Of a stretch of 64,000 nucleotides of DNA, positions 9,044 to 17,987 are shown in pieces. Position 1 is the stretch's first letter, and the number at the start of each line of letters is the position of its first letter. Under the pieces are notes generated by a model. The model saw only the letters and a program-made list of their open reading frames with translations, made no database searches and was not told the origin of the DNA. Origin of the DNA: Bin80 sp965261255 (lineage in GTDB: Bacteria > Bacteroidota > Rhodothermia > Rhodothermales > Bin80); the NCBI GenBank assembly GCA_965261255.1, contig CBDHCQ010000004.1, positions 1,302,001 to 1,366,000 of the forward strand, in the 5' to 3' direction. The position numbers and the translations under genes were made by a program.

Positions 9044-9832
9044 TCAATTCTCGGACTCCAGCTGTTCCAGTGAAGGAATTAGCTCATTGATCACCCATCC
9101 GAAATCCGGGTTTACTTCGAGTGCACGTTCAAACGATGATCGGGCCTTTTCCAATTCTCCTTGATCCATATAAGCAATCCCGAGTCGCGCATGGGCGTGG
9201 TCAAGCCCCCAAGATGGCATGACAGGATTCTCCACTACTTCATCAAGTAGAATACTGGCTGCCCTGTTTAATTCCGCGATCGCATGGTCTTTGTCACCAC
9301 CTAAGATTCCCGGGATATTGTAGTCCATGATGGCTTTTAAGAGTATTATTCGCGGGTTGCCGGGCTCAAGCTCTATGGCCCTTGACATAGCCCGGTTGTA
9401 TTTGCGCCTCAAGCTCACAGCGTTCAGGGGATTCACCGTGATCTTTTGAGCATAAGAAGTTGAAAGCAAGGCCCATCCCTCGGCAAAAGTTTCATCCATT
9501 TCCACTGCCGTCTCGAGGTGATCAATGGAGTAGTTGATGTGTGCGCGAATTTCACGTCTCCTCCCCGATTCCTTTCGATCTGCCAGTGTGTTGGCTATAT
9601 CGCTCGATACGGATGCGGCGTAGTAATGGGCGAGGGTTGGGAGGCTGTCGTTTTCGAGGATCTGCTCAAAAATTGCACGCGCGTCCAGCAATTGGTCAAT
9701 ATCTCTGCGATTCGTCCCATCGTCAAGAAGCTCCTTACCCCGGAGAAATAACTCCATGGTCGTCTGTGCATGCACGGGTATACTGAATGAAAGAAGGGTA
9801 AGAAGCGTGATGATTGGTGTGTATCTCATCAT
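9044..9832 (-). CDS. Secreted TPR-repeat protein
   Basis: An open frame extends to 9991, but the double ATG at 9832/9829 is preceded by AAAGGAACC and begins a classic signal peptide (MMRYTPIITLLTLLSFSIPVHAQ), so I start there (262 aa). The mature part contains tetratricopeptide-like helices: a segment with HYAASVSSDIANTLADRK, a middle region with AVEMDETFAEGWALLSTSYAQ, and a clear C-terminal repeat ARLGIAYMDQGELEKARSSFERALEVNPDFGW. It is likely periplasmic or outer-membrane attached, acting as a scaffold. No catalytic motif is visible. It lies about 240 bp downstream of uxaA on the same strand, but the gap and own ribosome site suggest separate expression. Confidence 0.8.
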   Translation of the reverse strand: MMRYTPIITLLTLLSFSIPVHAQTTMELFLRGKELLDDGTNRRDIDQLLDARAIFEQILENDSLPTLAHYYAASVSSDIANTLADRKESGRRREIRAHINYSIDHLETAVEMDETFAEGWALLSTSYAQKITVNPLNAVSLRRKYNRAMSRAIELEPGNPRIILLKAIMDYNIPGILGGDKDHAIAELNRAASILLDEVVENPVMPSWGLDHAHARLGIAYMDQGELEKARSSFERALEVNPDFGWVINELIPSLEQLESEN

Positions 9833-10075
9833 GGTTCCTTTTGTGAGTTTTACGTGGAGTAATTCAAGTTTATGTTGTTGAGATACGATTTTGGCCAGAC
9901 ATGAAATCCTGGTGTACCTACGGTTGCTTTTCATCGCCGGGCATATACTATAGTCAATTGCTCCTGCTGGTACGCCGGCTAGTCGGAACAATAAACGCTA
10001 TTTCTACAAAGTCAGTTTCTAAGGCGGTGCGAATCAATACCCTTCCCCGCACGTCCCCTCACAAGCCGCTCCGAT

Positions 10076-11704
10076 TTACAGGGAAACTCCGCGTTTCCAA
10101 GGAATAAAGTCATGCTGTCCCAAGCGTGTTGCAGCAGTGATATGATTACCACTTGCGACATCCACAATGAGGTCAAGGAGCCGGCTGCCGGCAGATTCAA
10201 CAGTCTCGTTTCCTCCAATAATGGCTCCTGCATCTATATCTATGAGATCCGGGAGCCGTTGGGCAAGGGCAGAATTGCTACTGATCTTAATAACCTGCGC
10301 GATCGGGTTACCGGTTGGAGTCCCCATACCCGTGGAGAAGAGTATGATCTGGGCCCCCGCCCCTGCAATAGCCGTAGTAGATTCTACATCCCCTCCTGGC
10401 GTGCATAAAAGGTTTAGGCCGGCCTCGGTGGCATACTCAGGATAATCAAGTACTGCTGTAATGGGAGAGGTACCGCCTTTGCGCGCAGCACCAGCACTCT
10501 TCATGGCATCTGTGAGTAGTCCGTCCCTGATGTTTCCCGGCGAGGGGTTCATTTCAAAGCCGGAGCCTACGGCCCGTGCCAGTGTAGCATACGATTCCAT
10601 TAAGTCAGCAAATCGGCTGGCAGCAGGCTCATGTGTGCACCGGTCAATCAGTGACTGTTCCAGACCACAAAGCTCCGGAAATTCCCCAAGAATAGCACTG
10701 CCGCCAAGTGCCACAAGGAGGTCAGTAGTGTACCCCATTGCCGGATTTGCAGAAATGCCACTGAATCCGTCTGAACCGCCACATTCGAGTCCCAGGGTAA
10801 GTTTGCTTAGAGGTACGGGGGCACGTCGAGATTTATTGGCCTCCCGCAAGCCAGAGAAAGTATCCGCGATGGCCTTTGTGATAAGGGCATCTGCACTCGC
10901 GAATGACTGCTGTCGGAATAAGTAGAGGGGTTTGTCAAAAGCAGGGTTTCGCTTGTGCACCTCCTCCATGAGTATTTTGGATTCGGCGTTCTCACAGCCC
11001 AGACTTAGAACAGTTGCACCGCACACGTTTGGGTGGTTCAAATAGCCTGCCAAAAGACCGCACAGGCTCCTGGCGTCCTGACGTGTTCCGCCGCATCCTA
11101 GTTGGTGTGTAAGAAAGTGAACACCGTCCACGTTTTGAAATAGCCGCTCCGAAGCAATTGTAGACCCGATTGTGTCTGCTGCTGAGCTACCGGTACGGTA
11201 TTCACGTGCCAGTGCAGCGACTTGTTGACGGTAAGGCGAAACCCGACTGTATCCCAGTTCGTCTTCAAAGGCGCGGCGGAGTACATCAATATTCCGGTTT
11301 TCACAGAACACCAGAGGTAGCACAACCCAGTGATTCGCCGTACCTGCCTGGCCATCGCTTCGGTGGTACCCCAGAAACGTAGTCCCTTCCCAATCAGAGA
11401 CGTCAGGAGCTTGCCAGTCTGGGGGTCTGTGTGTAGACCGTACGCGATATTCGGCAGTGTCATGTGTCAGATCGCTGCGGTTGAGACGATCTCCAACATG
11501 AAGATCACGCAGTGCCCGACCAACCATTACTCCGTACATAATCACGGCCTCCGATTGACGGATAAACTCCGTTACGACCTTTTGTTTGGCAGGGACAAGC
11601 GATCGGGTTAAGCAACCCGGCAGGAATTCGATGCCTGTGGGGAGCGAAACCAATGCAACAGCAACATTGTCACCGGGATGAATTTGCAACACCCGCACTG
11701 ACAT
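10076..11704 (-). CDS. uxaA: Altronate dehydratase UxaA
   Basis: UxaA dehydrates D-altronate to 2-keto-3-deoxygluconate in galacturonate catabolism. The 542-aa protein has the two family domains: an N-terminal SAF-like domain (LQIHPGDNVAVALVS at residues 6-20, to about residue 95) and the large C-terminal domain that begins after FLGYHRSDGQAGTANHW and LVFCENRN. Conserved blocks include HQLGCGGTRQDA, GLECGGSDGFSGISANPA and GMGTPTGNPIAQVIKISSN, with the cysteines expected for the Fe-dependent site. Length and the ENRN block resemble the Bacteroidota-type enzyme. Its start codon overlaps the stop of the preceding nucleotidyltransferase (TGATG), so the two genes are translationally coupled although their pathways differ. 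Confidence 0.92.
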   Translation of the reverse strand: MSVRVLQIHPGDNVAVALVSLPTGIEFLPGCLTRSLVPAKQKVVTEFIRQSEAVIMYGVMVGRALRDLHVGDRLNRSDLTHDTAEYRVRSTHRPPDWQAPDVSDWEGTTFLGYHRSDGQAGTANHWVVLPLVFCENRNIDVLRRAFEDELGYSRVSPYRQQVAALAREYRTGSSAADTIGSTIASERLFQNVDGVHFLTHQLGCGGTRQDARSLCGLLAGYLNHPNVCGATVLSLGCENAESKILMEEVHKRNPAFDKPLYLFRQQSFASADALITKAIADTFSGLREANKSRRAPVPLSKLTLGLECGGSDGFSGISANPAMGYTTDLLVALGGSAILGEFPELCGLEQSLIDRCTHEPAASRFADLMESYATLARAVGSGFEMNPSPGNIRDGLLTDAMKSAGAARKGGTSPITAVLDYPEYATEAGLNLLCTPGGDVESTTAIAGAGAQIILFSTGMGTPTGNPIAQVIKISSNSALAQRLPDLIDIDAGAIIGGNETVESAGSRLLDLIVDVASGNHITAATRLGQHDFIPWKRGVSL

Positions 11705-12702
11705 CAGGACAAATGCGAGTGATCGCCAACGTTTAACTGGGCGGCTTTGCCTGATACAGAACTGTTCATACCGACCATTGATTGGTTTAGTACAGCGTCA
11801 GTTACCTCAGCAGATTCAAAAACAATGCTATTGCGGACGACCGAGTTTCCAATGTAGGCACCAGACTCAACGGCTACGTAGGGTCCAAGGACCGAGTTTT
11901 CAACAACCGCGTCTTCAGCAATGTACACAGGCTCTCGAATTACCGAGTGCTTGCAGCCGGGGCGTGCGGTGTTCTGCGGTTCATGCTGTAACAGATAGCG
12001 GGTCGTTTCCATGAACGCTTCCAGTGTTCCGCAGTCCAGCCATGCTTTTACGACAGCTGTTCGAAAGGTCAGGCCCTGTTTCAGCATCAAATCAAAAGCA
12101 TCCGTCAAATAGTACTCTCCGCCCTTGCCGCAGATATTTTTGTCAAAAAGTACCTGGATTGCGGAATTAAGTTTGTTGAGTTCTTTTATGTAGTAGATGC
12201 CAATCAGCGCCTCGTTGGAAATAAACTTCTGCGGTTTTTCTACAAAAGCGATCACGCGGTCCCCTTCACGAACAGCAACGCCAAACCGGCTGGGATCGTC
12301 CACCTCTTTGACCCAGGTAATCACATCGCTGTCGTCAAGGTTATGCACGGGATCCATGTCGAATACCGTATCCGCGTAAACGACGATGCCCTCACCATCC
12401 AGAAATTCCTGTGCACAGATCACTGCATGGGCTGTCCCCATTGCTTCTTCCTGGATCACGTAATGTGCGTTTATGTTGTGTCGTGCGCAAACGGAATCCA
12501 GTATGTCGTATGCTTTGCGATCAAAACCCGGCCCCAGAATGAAAACTCCATCGGTTACCGGTCGTGGGAGCGTTTGGGTAAACTTTTCTACGATACGCTC
12601 CACCATACATTGACCGCGTACGGTCAGGAGCGGTTTGGGGGTGATCGATGACTGGGGGCGCAGTCGCTTACCGCGGCCAGCCATGGGGATAATGAGTTTC
12701 AC
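11704..12702 (-). CDS. Sugar-phosphate nucleotidyltransferase with left-handed beta-helix tail
   Basis: The 332-aa protein begins with the nucleotidyltransferase signature IIPMAGRGKRLRP (residues 4-16), followed by PKPLLTVRGQCMVERI. It keeps VYADTVFDMD at the metal site and FVEKPQKFISNEALIGIYY as sugar-binding blocks. The C-terminus from about residue 250 (SVIREPVYIAEDAVVENSVLGPYVAVESGAYI read in short hexapeptide steps) is a beta-helix of the type seen in long RmlA/GlmU-like enzymes. It activates a hexose-1-phosphate with NTP; which sugar is not clear. It lies 3 bp downstream of the RmlC-like gene and overlaps uxaA, so it is mid-operon. Confidence 0.87.
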   Translation of the reverse strand: MKLIIPMAGRGKRLRPQSSITPKPLLTVRGQCMVERIVEKFTQTLPRPVTDGVFILGPGFDRKAYDILDSVCARHNINAHYVIQEEAMGTAHAVICAQEFLDGEGIVVYADTVFDMDPVHNLDDSDVITWVKEVDDPSRFGVAVREGDRVIAFVEKPQKFISNEALIGIYYIKELNKLNSAIQVLFDKNICGKGGEYYLTDAFDLMLKQGLTFRTAVVKAWLDCGTLEAFMETTRYLLQHEPQNTARPGCKHSVIREPVYIAEDAVVENSVLGPYVAVESGAYIGNSVVRNSIVFESAEVTDAVLNQSMVGMNSSVSGKAAQLNVGDHSHLS

Positions 12703-12705
12703 GGT

Positions 12706-13179
12706 CTAGTCCAGAATAAGATTATGGTCTGTTTGTTCTTCCCAGCGGATCTCGTCCACCGCTTCCGCTCTTCCGTATCCTGCGTACAGTCGATTCGGGC
12801 AATTGATGACGAGAGCATCAGACGCGCCGATATTGCGGTATGCATGAATCACGCCTGGGGGGACCTGTACGGTGCAAGGGTTGTTACTTCCGGTGTCAAG
12901 TACTTGACGGACGCCGTAGGTGGGAGATCCGCTACGGTTATCCCAGAGATAAAGTCTAAACGTGCCACTCAGAAAGGCAAAGAGGTCCGTTTGGTGCAGA
13001 TGCTCGTGAGGGCCGCGTGTGATCCCCGCATGTGTCATGGAGACGTAGGCCATAGCAGGATGCACCTCTGAAGCAAGTTCATCTTGTCGGAAGATTTCTG
13101 ACAGCCAGCCGCGAGCATCGGTGTAGTGTGTTAGCTGTCGAACCACACAATCATGGACGGTGCCCATTTTCCAGGTCAT
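12706..13179 (-). CDS. RmlC-like cupin, dTDP-4-dehydrorhamnose 3,5-epimerase family
   Basis: The 157-aa protein is a single RmlC-type cupin, shorter than the usual 180-aa RmlC. It carries the active-site-like stretch TRGPHEHLHQTDLF (about residues 54-67), where RmlC has its catalytic His, and VPPGVIHAYRNIG (about residues 106-118), where RmlC has its substrate Tyr/His. It should act on a nucleotide-linked 4-keto sugar as an epimerase or related isomerase. The start overlaps the RmlA-like stop by 4 bp (ATGA), indicating coupled translation. No rmlB or rmlD is in the window, so complete dTDP-rhamnose synthesis cannot be claimed. Confidence 0.8.
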   Translation of the reverse strand: MTWKMGTVHDCVVRQLTHYTDARGWLSEIFRQDELASEVHPAMAYVSMTHAGITRGPHEHLHQTDLFAFLSGTFRLYLWDNRSGSPTYGVRQVLDTGSNNPCTVQVPPGVIHAYRNIGASDALVINCPNRLYAGYGRAEAVDEIRWEEQTDHNLILD

Positions 13180-13937
13180 GTGCCTGCCTCTTCTTCGGGG
13201 CTCAGACCGGAGTAGACCAGGTGTCTCGAAAGCTGATTGGCCTCATGCCAACCCTCAAGTGTCCCGGCGTCTCCCCACCAGCCCTTAAGCACCCCATAAG
13301 TGAGCTCGCTTTGATTAACATAAGCGGAGTTGAGATCACTGACCTCATATTCTCCACGACGACTTGGCGAGAGCGTACGGATGAAGTCAAATACTTGTGC
13401 ATCGTAGAAGTAAAGGCCGGTCACAGCATACTTGCTTGCCGGATTCTTGGGTTTTTCTGTTATTTCTACGATTCGATCTCCTTCAAACCGGGGGACGCCA
13501 TAACGCTCGGGATCAGGAACCTCTTTCAGAAGAATTCGTGCCCCCCGCTTCTGGTTACGAAATATCTCCACCTCTTCGACAAGGTCATCTTCAAGAATGT
13601 TATCCCCAAGGGCAACCAGAAAGGGCTTACCACCGGCAAAATTTTCACAGAGTCCGAGGGCCTGTGCGATGCCGCCTGGCTTATCCTGTACGCGGTAAGT
13701 CAAGTCCAGCCCAAGTGCTCTTCCGCTGCCAAGAAGGTTGACGACATCCCCCATGTGCTCTGGACTAGTTACCACAGCTACACGCTCAATCCCCGCCTCT
13801 TTAAGCCGCATGAGCGGATGATAGATCATGGGGTATTGGCCGACCGGCAGGAGGTGTTTGTTGGTGACTTTGGTGAGAGGATAAAGCCTGCTTCCTGTAC
13901 CACCAGCAAGGACGATTCCGTTAAGGGATTCATGCAT
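13176..13937 (-). CDS. RmlA-like glucose-1-phosphate thymidylyltransferase (short form)
   Basis: The 253-aa enzyme starts with GIVLAGGTGSRLYPLT (residues 8-23), the NTP-binding signature of RmlA, then NKHLLPVGQYPMIYHPL. It keeps QDKPGGIAQAL and LVALGDNILEDD (about residues 107-118) for sugar and metal binding, and EKPKNPASKYAVTGLYFYD. It would couple a sugar-1-phosphate with dTTP. It is about 40 residues shorter than standard RmlA because the C-terminal allosteric part is reduced, as in many nucleotidyltransferases of this group, so feedback control may differ. It is followed by the RmlC-like gene (4-bp overlap) and preceded by gmd with a 55-bp gap. Confidence 0.85.
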   Translation of the reverse strand: MHESLNGIVLAGGTGSRLYPLTKVTNKHLLPVGQYPMIYHPLMRLKEAGIERVAVVTSPEHMGDVVNLLGSGRALGLDLTYRVQDKPGGIAQALGLCENFAGGKPFLVALGDNILEDDLVEEVEIFRNQKRGARILLKEVPDPERYGVPRFEGDRIVEITEKPKNPASKYAVTGLYFYDAQVFDFIRTLSPSRRGEYEVSDLNSAYVNQSELTYGVLKGWWGDAGTLEGWHEANQLSRHLVYSGLSPEEEAGT

Positions 13938-13992
13938 ATGTGCAATTGTAGTTTAGGGCCGGATCAATTCTATCCCCGGCACTTTGATCCAC

Positions 13993-15045
13993 CTAAACAG
14001 AGGAGGCCTGTTCACGTTGCAGGTCTCGTTCAACCATCTCTTCAACCAGTTCTTCAAGAGAAGTAGTTGGTACCCAGCCGAGCTCTTTTCGTGCGCGGGA
14101 GGCATCTCCTAGCAAGTGGTCAACCTCAGCCGGCCGGTAGTAGCGTGGATCAACTTCAACCAGTGTCCGGCCTGTTTCAGCACAGCATCCTTTTTCCGCT
14201 CTGCCCGTTCCGGTCCATTCCAAGGGCAAGCCGGCTTTTCTAAAGGCCAGCGAACAGAGGCTACGAACTGAAGTGGCGCGCCCGGTCGCTAATACGTAGT
14301 CGCGGGGTTCTTCCTGCTGTAGCATAGACCACATGCCCTCCACATAGTCACGCGCGTGTCCCCAATCTCTCTTGGCATCCAGATTGCCCAAATACAGCTT
14401 CTGATCAATCCCGAGCTTTATTCGTGCAGCTGCTCTGGTGATCTTGCGTGTCACAAAAGTTTCTCCACGCAGCGGACTCTCGTGGTTAAAAAGGATACCA
14501 TTACACGCGTACATGCCGTAAGCCTCTCTGTAGTTGACGGTAATCCAGTATGCATAGAGCTTGGCGGCGCCATAGGGGCTGCGCGGGCGGAATGGAGTTT
14601 TTTCGGATTGAGGTGACTCGGGCGCGTTGCCAAAAAGTTCGCTGGTAGATGCCTGATAAAAGCGGATGTGATCCTCCAAACCGAGTATACGCATTGCCTC
14701 CAGTAGTCTAAGAACACCTACTGCGTCGGCATTGGCGGTATACTCGGGTGTTTCAAAGCTTACTTGCACATGGCTTTGCGCCCCCAGATTGTAGATCTCG
14801 TCCGGCTGGACCTCCTGTACAATGCGGATAAGGTTTGTGGAATCTGTAAGATCTCCGTAGTGAAGCCGGAACCGGGCCTCACCTACATGAGGATCCGTGT
14901 ACAGATGATCAACCCGCTGGGTGTTGAAGAGACTCGCGCGGCGTTTAACGCCGTGAACGATATATCCCTTGCTCAGCAGAAGCTCAGAGAGATATGCACC
15001 GTCCTGGCCGGTCACCCCCGTGATCAGGGCTGTCTTTCCTTTCAT
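13993..15045 (-). CDS. gmd: GDP-mannose 4,6-dehydratase
   Basis: Gmd converts GDP-mannose to GDP-4-keto-6-deoxymannose, the first step towards GDP-fucose. It is a short-chain dehydrogenase/reductase-fold enzyme with the NAD(P)-binding GVTGQDGAYL at the start, ASTSELFGN carrying the catalytic Thr/Ser and Glu, and the YGAAKLYAYW Tyr-x3-Lys pair. The block ILFNHESPLRGETFVTRKI and GNLDAKRDWGHARDYVEGMW are specific for Gmd. The reading frame extends to 15114, but the ATG at 15045 overlaps the fcl stop by 4 bp (ATGA) and gives the normal N-terminus MKGKTALITGVTG, so I choose it (350 aa). Confidence 0.95.
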   Translation of the reverse strand: MKGKTALITGVTGQDGAYLSELLLSKGYIVHGVKRRASLFNTQRVDHLYTDPHVGEARFRLHYGDLTDSTNLIRIVQEVQPDEIYNLGAQSHVQVSFETPEYTANADAVGVLRLLEAMRILGLEDHIRFYQASTSELFGNAPESPQSEKTPFRPRSPYGAAKLYAYWITVNYREAYGMYACNGILFNHESPLRGETFVTRKITRAAARIKLGIDQKLYLGNLDAKRDWGHARDYVEGMWSMLQQEEPRDYVLATGRATSVRSLCSLAFRKAGLPLEWTGTGRAEKGCCAETGRTLVEVDPRYYRPAEVDHLLGDASRARKELGWVPTTSLEELVEEMVERDLQREQASSV

Positions 15046-16001
15046 GTGCAGTGCGCCTGGTACCAGGTGTAGGTCTTTTGTATACCCGTTCTCAACGATG
15101 TTGGAGCTTGCCAACCCAACTGGGTAAGGCGAGAAACATCTACAAGCTTGCGGGGTGTGCCATCAGGCTTGGAACGATCAAAGTCAAGTGTGCAGTTTGT
15201 ACCGATGACTTCTTGAAGAATTACGCATAGGTCCCTGATGCTCAAATCTGTTCCATAGCCTACGTTCAGCATTGAGTCGGGGGCTACACGGTTCAGCTGG
15301 TCCTTCGGCGTTTCCAGCACGAACACACAGGCATCGGCCATGTCTTCACTGTATAGAAATTCTCTCCGGGGTCTGCCGGAGCCCCATACAGATACACGGC
15401 TTTCACCCCTTATGCGTGCTTCATGAAACTTGCGCATAAGTGCAGGCAGGACATGACTCGTAGTCAGGTCGAAGTTATCTCCCGGACCGTAGAGATTGGT
15501 TGCCATGAGAGTAATAAAATCACATCCATGCTGCCGACGAAGTGCCTGACATTGAACAACGCCGGCAATCTTGGCCACGGCATACCATCGGTTTGTGACT
15601 TCAAGGGGGCCGGTTAGCAGTGCGGTTTCATTCAGGGGCTGCGGAGCTTCCCGGGGATAGATGCATGTGCTGCCCAGAAAAACCAGACGTTTTACGCCGC
15701 TGTTTTTTGCAGCTTGCAGCACATTGTTCTGAATTGAGAGGTTATCGCCCAAAAAATCTGAGGGGTACTGGTCATTGGCAAGTATACCTCCTACACGGGC
15801 TGCGGCCAGGATGACGTATTCTGGTTGATTCTCCGCAAAAAAATCATTGACCGGACTTTGGGCGCGAAGATCCAGTTCACTGCTCGTTCGAAGAAGCAGG
15901 TTCCCGTACCCTTTCGCACGAAGTTTCTTGACGATTGATCGTCCCAACAGTCCGTTATGTCCAGCCACATAAATTGAGGCTTCTGGATCAACAAGGTGCA
16001 T
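15042..16001 (-). CDS. fcl: GDP-L-fucose synthase
   Basis: Fcl (WcaG) epimerises and reduces GDP-4-keto-6-deoxymannose to GDP-L-fucose, directly following Gmd. The N-terminal cofactor site is VAGHNGLLG, then VILAAARVGGI, FLGSTCIYPREAPQP and the catalytic YAVAKIAG (Tyr-x3-Lys). The segment NLYGPGDNFDL is typical of the family. The ATG at 16001, 4 bp after the preceding stop, gives a normal length of about 319 aa; an upstream start at 16037 would overlap the previous gene by 32 bp. The gene ends in an ATGA overlap with gmd. Together the two supply GDP-fucose for surface polysaccharide or glycoprotein. Confidence 0.94.
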   Translation of the reverse strand: MHLVDPEASIYVAGHNGLLGRSIVKKLRAKGYGNLLLRTSSELDLRAQSPVNDFFAENQPEYVILAAARVGGILANDQYPSDFLGDNLSIQNNVLQAAKNSGVKRLVFLGSTCIYPREAPQPLNETALLTGPLEVTNRWYAVAKIAGVVQCQALRRQHGCDFITLMATNLYGPGDNFDLTTSHVLPALMRKFHEARIRGESRVSVWGSGRPRREFLYSEDMADACVFVLETPKDQLNRVAPDSMLNVGYGTDLSIRDLCVILQEVIGTNCTLDFDRSKPDGTPRKLVDVSRLTQLGWQAPTSLRTGIQKTYTWYQAHCT

Positions 16002-16005
16002 ACCG

Positions 16006-16950
16006 TCAGGGCGTCTGTCTGATTTTTTGACGAACATATGCTAGCGTGCGCTGGAGTCCTTCGATGCGGTCTACGCGCGGGCGCCAGCCAAGAAGCTCCT
16101 GTGCCAGAGAGGTGTCGGGTTGCCGATTTTTGGGGTCGTCCTCAGGCAGCTTGTGCTGTATGATGGTGCTCTTGCTATTGGTCAGCGAAATAATTTCCTT
16201 TGCAAAATCCATAATGGAAATTTCATCACGGCTCCCGATGTTAACAGGACGCGTGACAGTGCTGTTGAGAAGCCGTACGATCCCTTCAACAGTATCGTCC
16301 ACATAAGCGAAGGATCGTGTTTGGTCACCTGTTCCGTGGACCGTGACGGGCTCGTCGCAAAGCGCCTGACGCATAAAGGCGGGGAGTGCTCGCCCGTCAT
16401 TCAAACGCATTCGAGGGCCATATGTGTTGAAGATGCGTACTATGCGCGTCTGTACGCCGTGATAGCGATGGTAGGCCATGGTAAGTGCCTCGGCGAACCG
16501 CTTGGCCTCGTCGTATACTCCGCGCAATCCAACCGGATTAACGTTGCCCCAATACGTCTCTTTTTGGGGATGCTCCAGGGGGTCTCCGTACACTTCGCTT
16601 GTTGAAGCTAGCAGGAAACAAGCATTCTTAGCTTTGGTCAGCCCGAGTGCATTATGGGTGCCGAGTGCACCAACCTTAAGTGTTTGAATCGGGAATCGCA
16701 GGTAATCAATAGGGGAAGCCGGACTTGCAAAGTGGAGAACATAATCCAACGGTCCCACAATCTCGATATATTCGGTCACATCGTGTTCGAGAAAAGTAAA
16801 TCTCGAGCTTTGTGTCAAATGCGCAATATTATCGGGCGATCCGGTCAGGAAGTTGTCCATGCAGACAACGTCGTGTCCATCGTCCAGTAGCCGGTTACAC
16901 AGATGGGATCCTAGGAAACCAGCGCCACCAGTGATCAGGGTCCGCGGCAT
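16006..16950 (-). CDS. UDP-glucuronate decarboxylase-like NAD-dependent epimerase
   Basis: The 314-aa protein is an extended short-chain dehydrogenase/reductase: GGAGFLGSHL (residues 8-17), then LHFASPASPIDY, ASTSEVYGDP and YDEAKRFAE with the catalytic Tyr-x3-Lys. The run ASPASPIDYLRFPIQTLKVG and RIVRIFNTYGPRMR are signature blocks of UDP-xylose synthase (UDP-glucuronate decarboxylase), which makes UDP-xylose from UDP-glucuronate. Related dehydratases share parts of these, so the exact product is inferred. It is the first nucleotide-sugar gene, followed within 4 bp by fcl, and its use of UDP-glucuronate gives a loose metabolic tie to the uronate genes in the same operon. Confidence 0.85.
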   Translation of the reverse strand: MPRTLITGGAGFLGSHLCNRLLDDGHDVVCMDNFLTGSPDNIAHLTQSSRFTFLEHDVTEYIEIVGPLDYVLHFASPASPIDYLRFPIQTLKVGALGTHNALGLTKAKNACFLLASTSEVYGDPLEHPQKETYWGNVNPVGLRGVYDEAKRFAEALTMAYHRYHGVQTRIVRIFNTYGPRMRLNDGRALPAFMRQALCDEPVTVHGTGDQTRSFAYVDDTVEGIVRLLNSTVTRPVNIGSRDEISIMDFAKEIISLTNSKSTIIQHKLPEDDPKNRQPDTSLAQELLGWRPRVDRIEGLQRTLAYVRQKIRQTP

Positions 16951-17037
16951 CAGCGATGATAGACCGTCCTAAGTTATTAAGCGTGTGTTCATACTTCCCA
17001 AAGTTACAACCTGAATGCTCACTAATTGACGGTTTGT

Positions 17038-17790
17038 TCAGAGTGGGGCAAGCTTTTGCGGAGAGGTTTCCCGGATCAGCGCGCGTGCCAGTGCACGGGC
17101 GGGATCAATGAGGGTTACGTCCGGCATATGAGGTACAGCAAGCGGCAGTTCCGTACATCCCAGTATCACAGCTTCTGCACCTAGGTCACAGCATGTGCGT
17201 ACAGCTGAAAGAACCATTTCGCGTGCTTGTGGGGTAACAGGGGCCGATTTGGCTTTAATTCCAAACGTTGGGTCAAATATAGCACGATGTACCACATGTT
17301 CCGCGATTTCGCTGCTGGGCATAATTGGGGTAAGGCCAGCTCGCTCTACTGCGGATTGGTATAAGCCTAGGCGATGAACACTCAGTGTTGAAAGGCATCC
17401 GATTTGAGTAATACCCGGCAGTGCTTCCCGTATATATCGAATGGTTTCCTGGATGAGATGCAGTATTCGGATGTTCAAATCCTCCAGTGAGCTTGTCAGC
17501 GCGTTGAAAATCTCCGGGGCATGTGCAGAATTACAAGGTATCCCCGCGACTCGAACCCCCAATTCGTCGAGTGTACGGGCTACGGAAGCGATGGCAAGAC
17601 CGGGATTCTTCGTAGTTTCCCCGAATACATATGCGCTTCGATCCCCAATCTTGTGGCTGTACGAGAGAAGCGCCATTGGAAGATGCTCCTGGTCTCTTAC
17701 AGCATTGGTTTCCGCGATGACTTTTTCGGCAAGGTCCAGACCGGCTTGTGGTCCCATTCCGCCAATAATGCCAATTGTTGGAGGCTCCAT
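17038..17790 (-). CDS. Aspartate/glutamate racemase family protein
   Basis: The 250-aa enzyme starts with IGIIGGMGPQAGLDL (residues 6-20), the family fingerprint. It has both catalytic cysteines of cofactor-independent racemases: Cys in GIPCNSAHAPEIF (about residue 85) and Cys in VILGCTELPL (about residue 212). Such enzymes make D-aspartate or D-glutamate, or act on related acids. The sequence is closer to the YgeA/RacD-type than to MurI, since MurI has GDNTR- and ACNTAS-like blocks that are absent here. It lies 87 bp upstream of the nucleotide-sugar operon on the same strand and could be its first gene. Confidence 0.88.
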   Translation of the reverse strand: MEPPTIGIIGGMGPQAGLDLAEKVIAETNAVRDQEHLPMALLSYSHKIGDRSAYVFGETTKNPGLAIASVARTLDELGVRVAGIPCNSAHAPEIFNALTSSLEDLNIRILHLIQETIRYIREALPGITQIGCLSTLSVHRLGLYQSAVERAGLTPIMPSSEIAEHVVHRAIFDPTFGIKAKSAPVTPQAREMVLSAVRTCCDLGAEAVILGCTELPLAVPHMPDVTLIDPARALARALIRETSPQKLAPL

Positions 17791-17834
17791 TGATGTTTGT
17801 TATAGTATCAGGTGATTGGCCAAGTTGTAATCTT

Positions 17835-17842
17835 TATCTTTG
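17835..17842 (+). promoter_or_regulatory. Possible Bacteroidota-type -7 box before tRNA-Gln
   Basis: TATCTTTG matches the TAnnTTTG -7 consensus of Bacteroidota promoters, 40 bp before the tRNA. A TTG at 17816-17818 could be the -33 element, but the spacing is about 3 bp shorter than usual. This is weak by-eye evidence only. Confidence 0.27.
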
Positions 17843-17881
17843 CGTACGCAAGGTAATGGGCTTTGCCCTCAAATTTAGTTA

Positions 17882-17954
17882 TTGCCCGGTCGTCTAATGG
17901 CAGGACAGCGGCCTTTGGAGCCGTCGGTGGAGGTTCGAGTCCTCCCCGGGCAAC
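17882..17954 (+). tRNA. tRNA-Gln (TTG anticodon)
   Basis: The sequence folds as a full cloverleaf. The 7-bp acceptor is TTGCCCG paired with CGGGCAA. The D arm contains TAATGGCAGG. The anticodon stem GCGGC/GCCGT encloses the loop CTTTGGA, so the anticodon is TTG. The T arm is GGAGG-TTCGAGT-CCTCC. CCA is not encoded. It lies 33 bp upstream of prs, in an order tRNA-prs-rplY-pth; pth recycles peptidyl-tRNA, so the grouping is translation-related. Confidence 0.96.
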
Positions 17955-17987
17955 ATGATTGTTTTGTTACAACGCAGACTTTAAGAG

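Noticed and set aside
13128..14066. 312-codon open frame on the plus strand opposite the RmlA-like gene
   Set aside because: The minus-strand product has full nucleotidyltransferase motifs, while the plus-strand frame has none.
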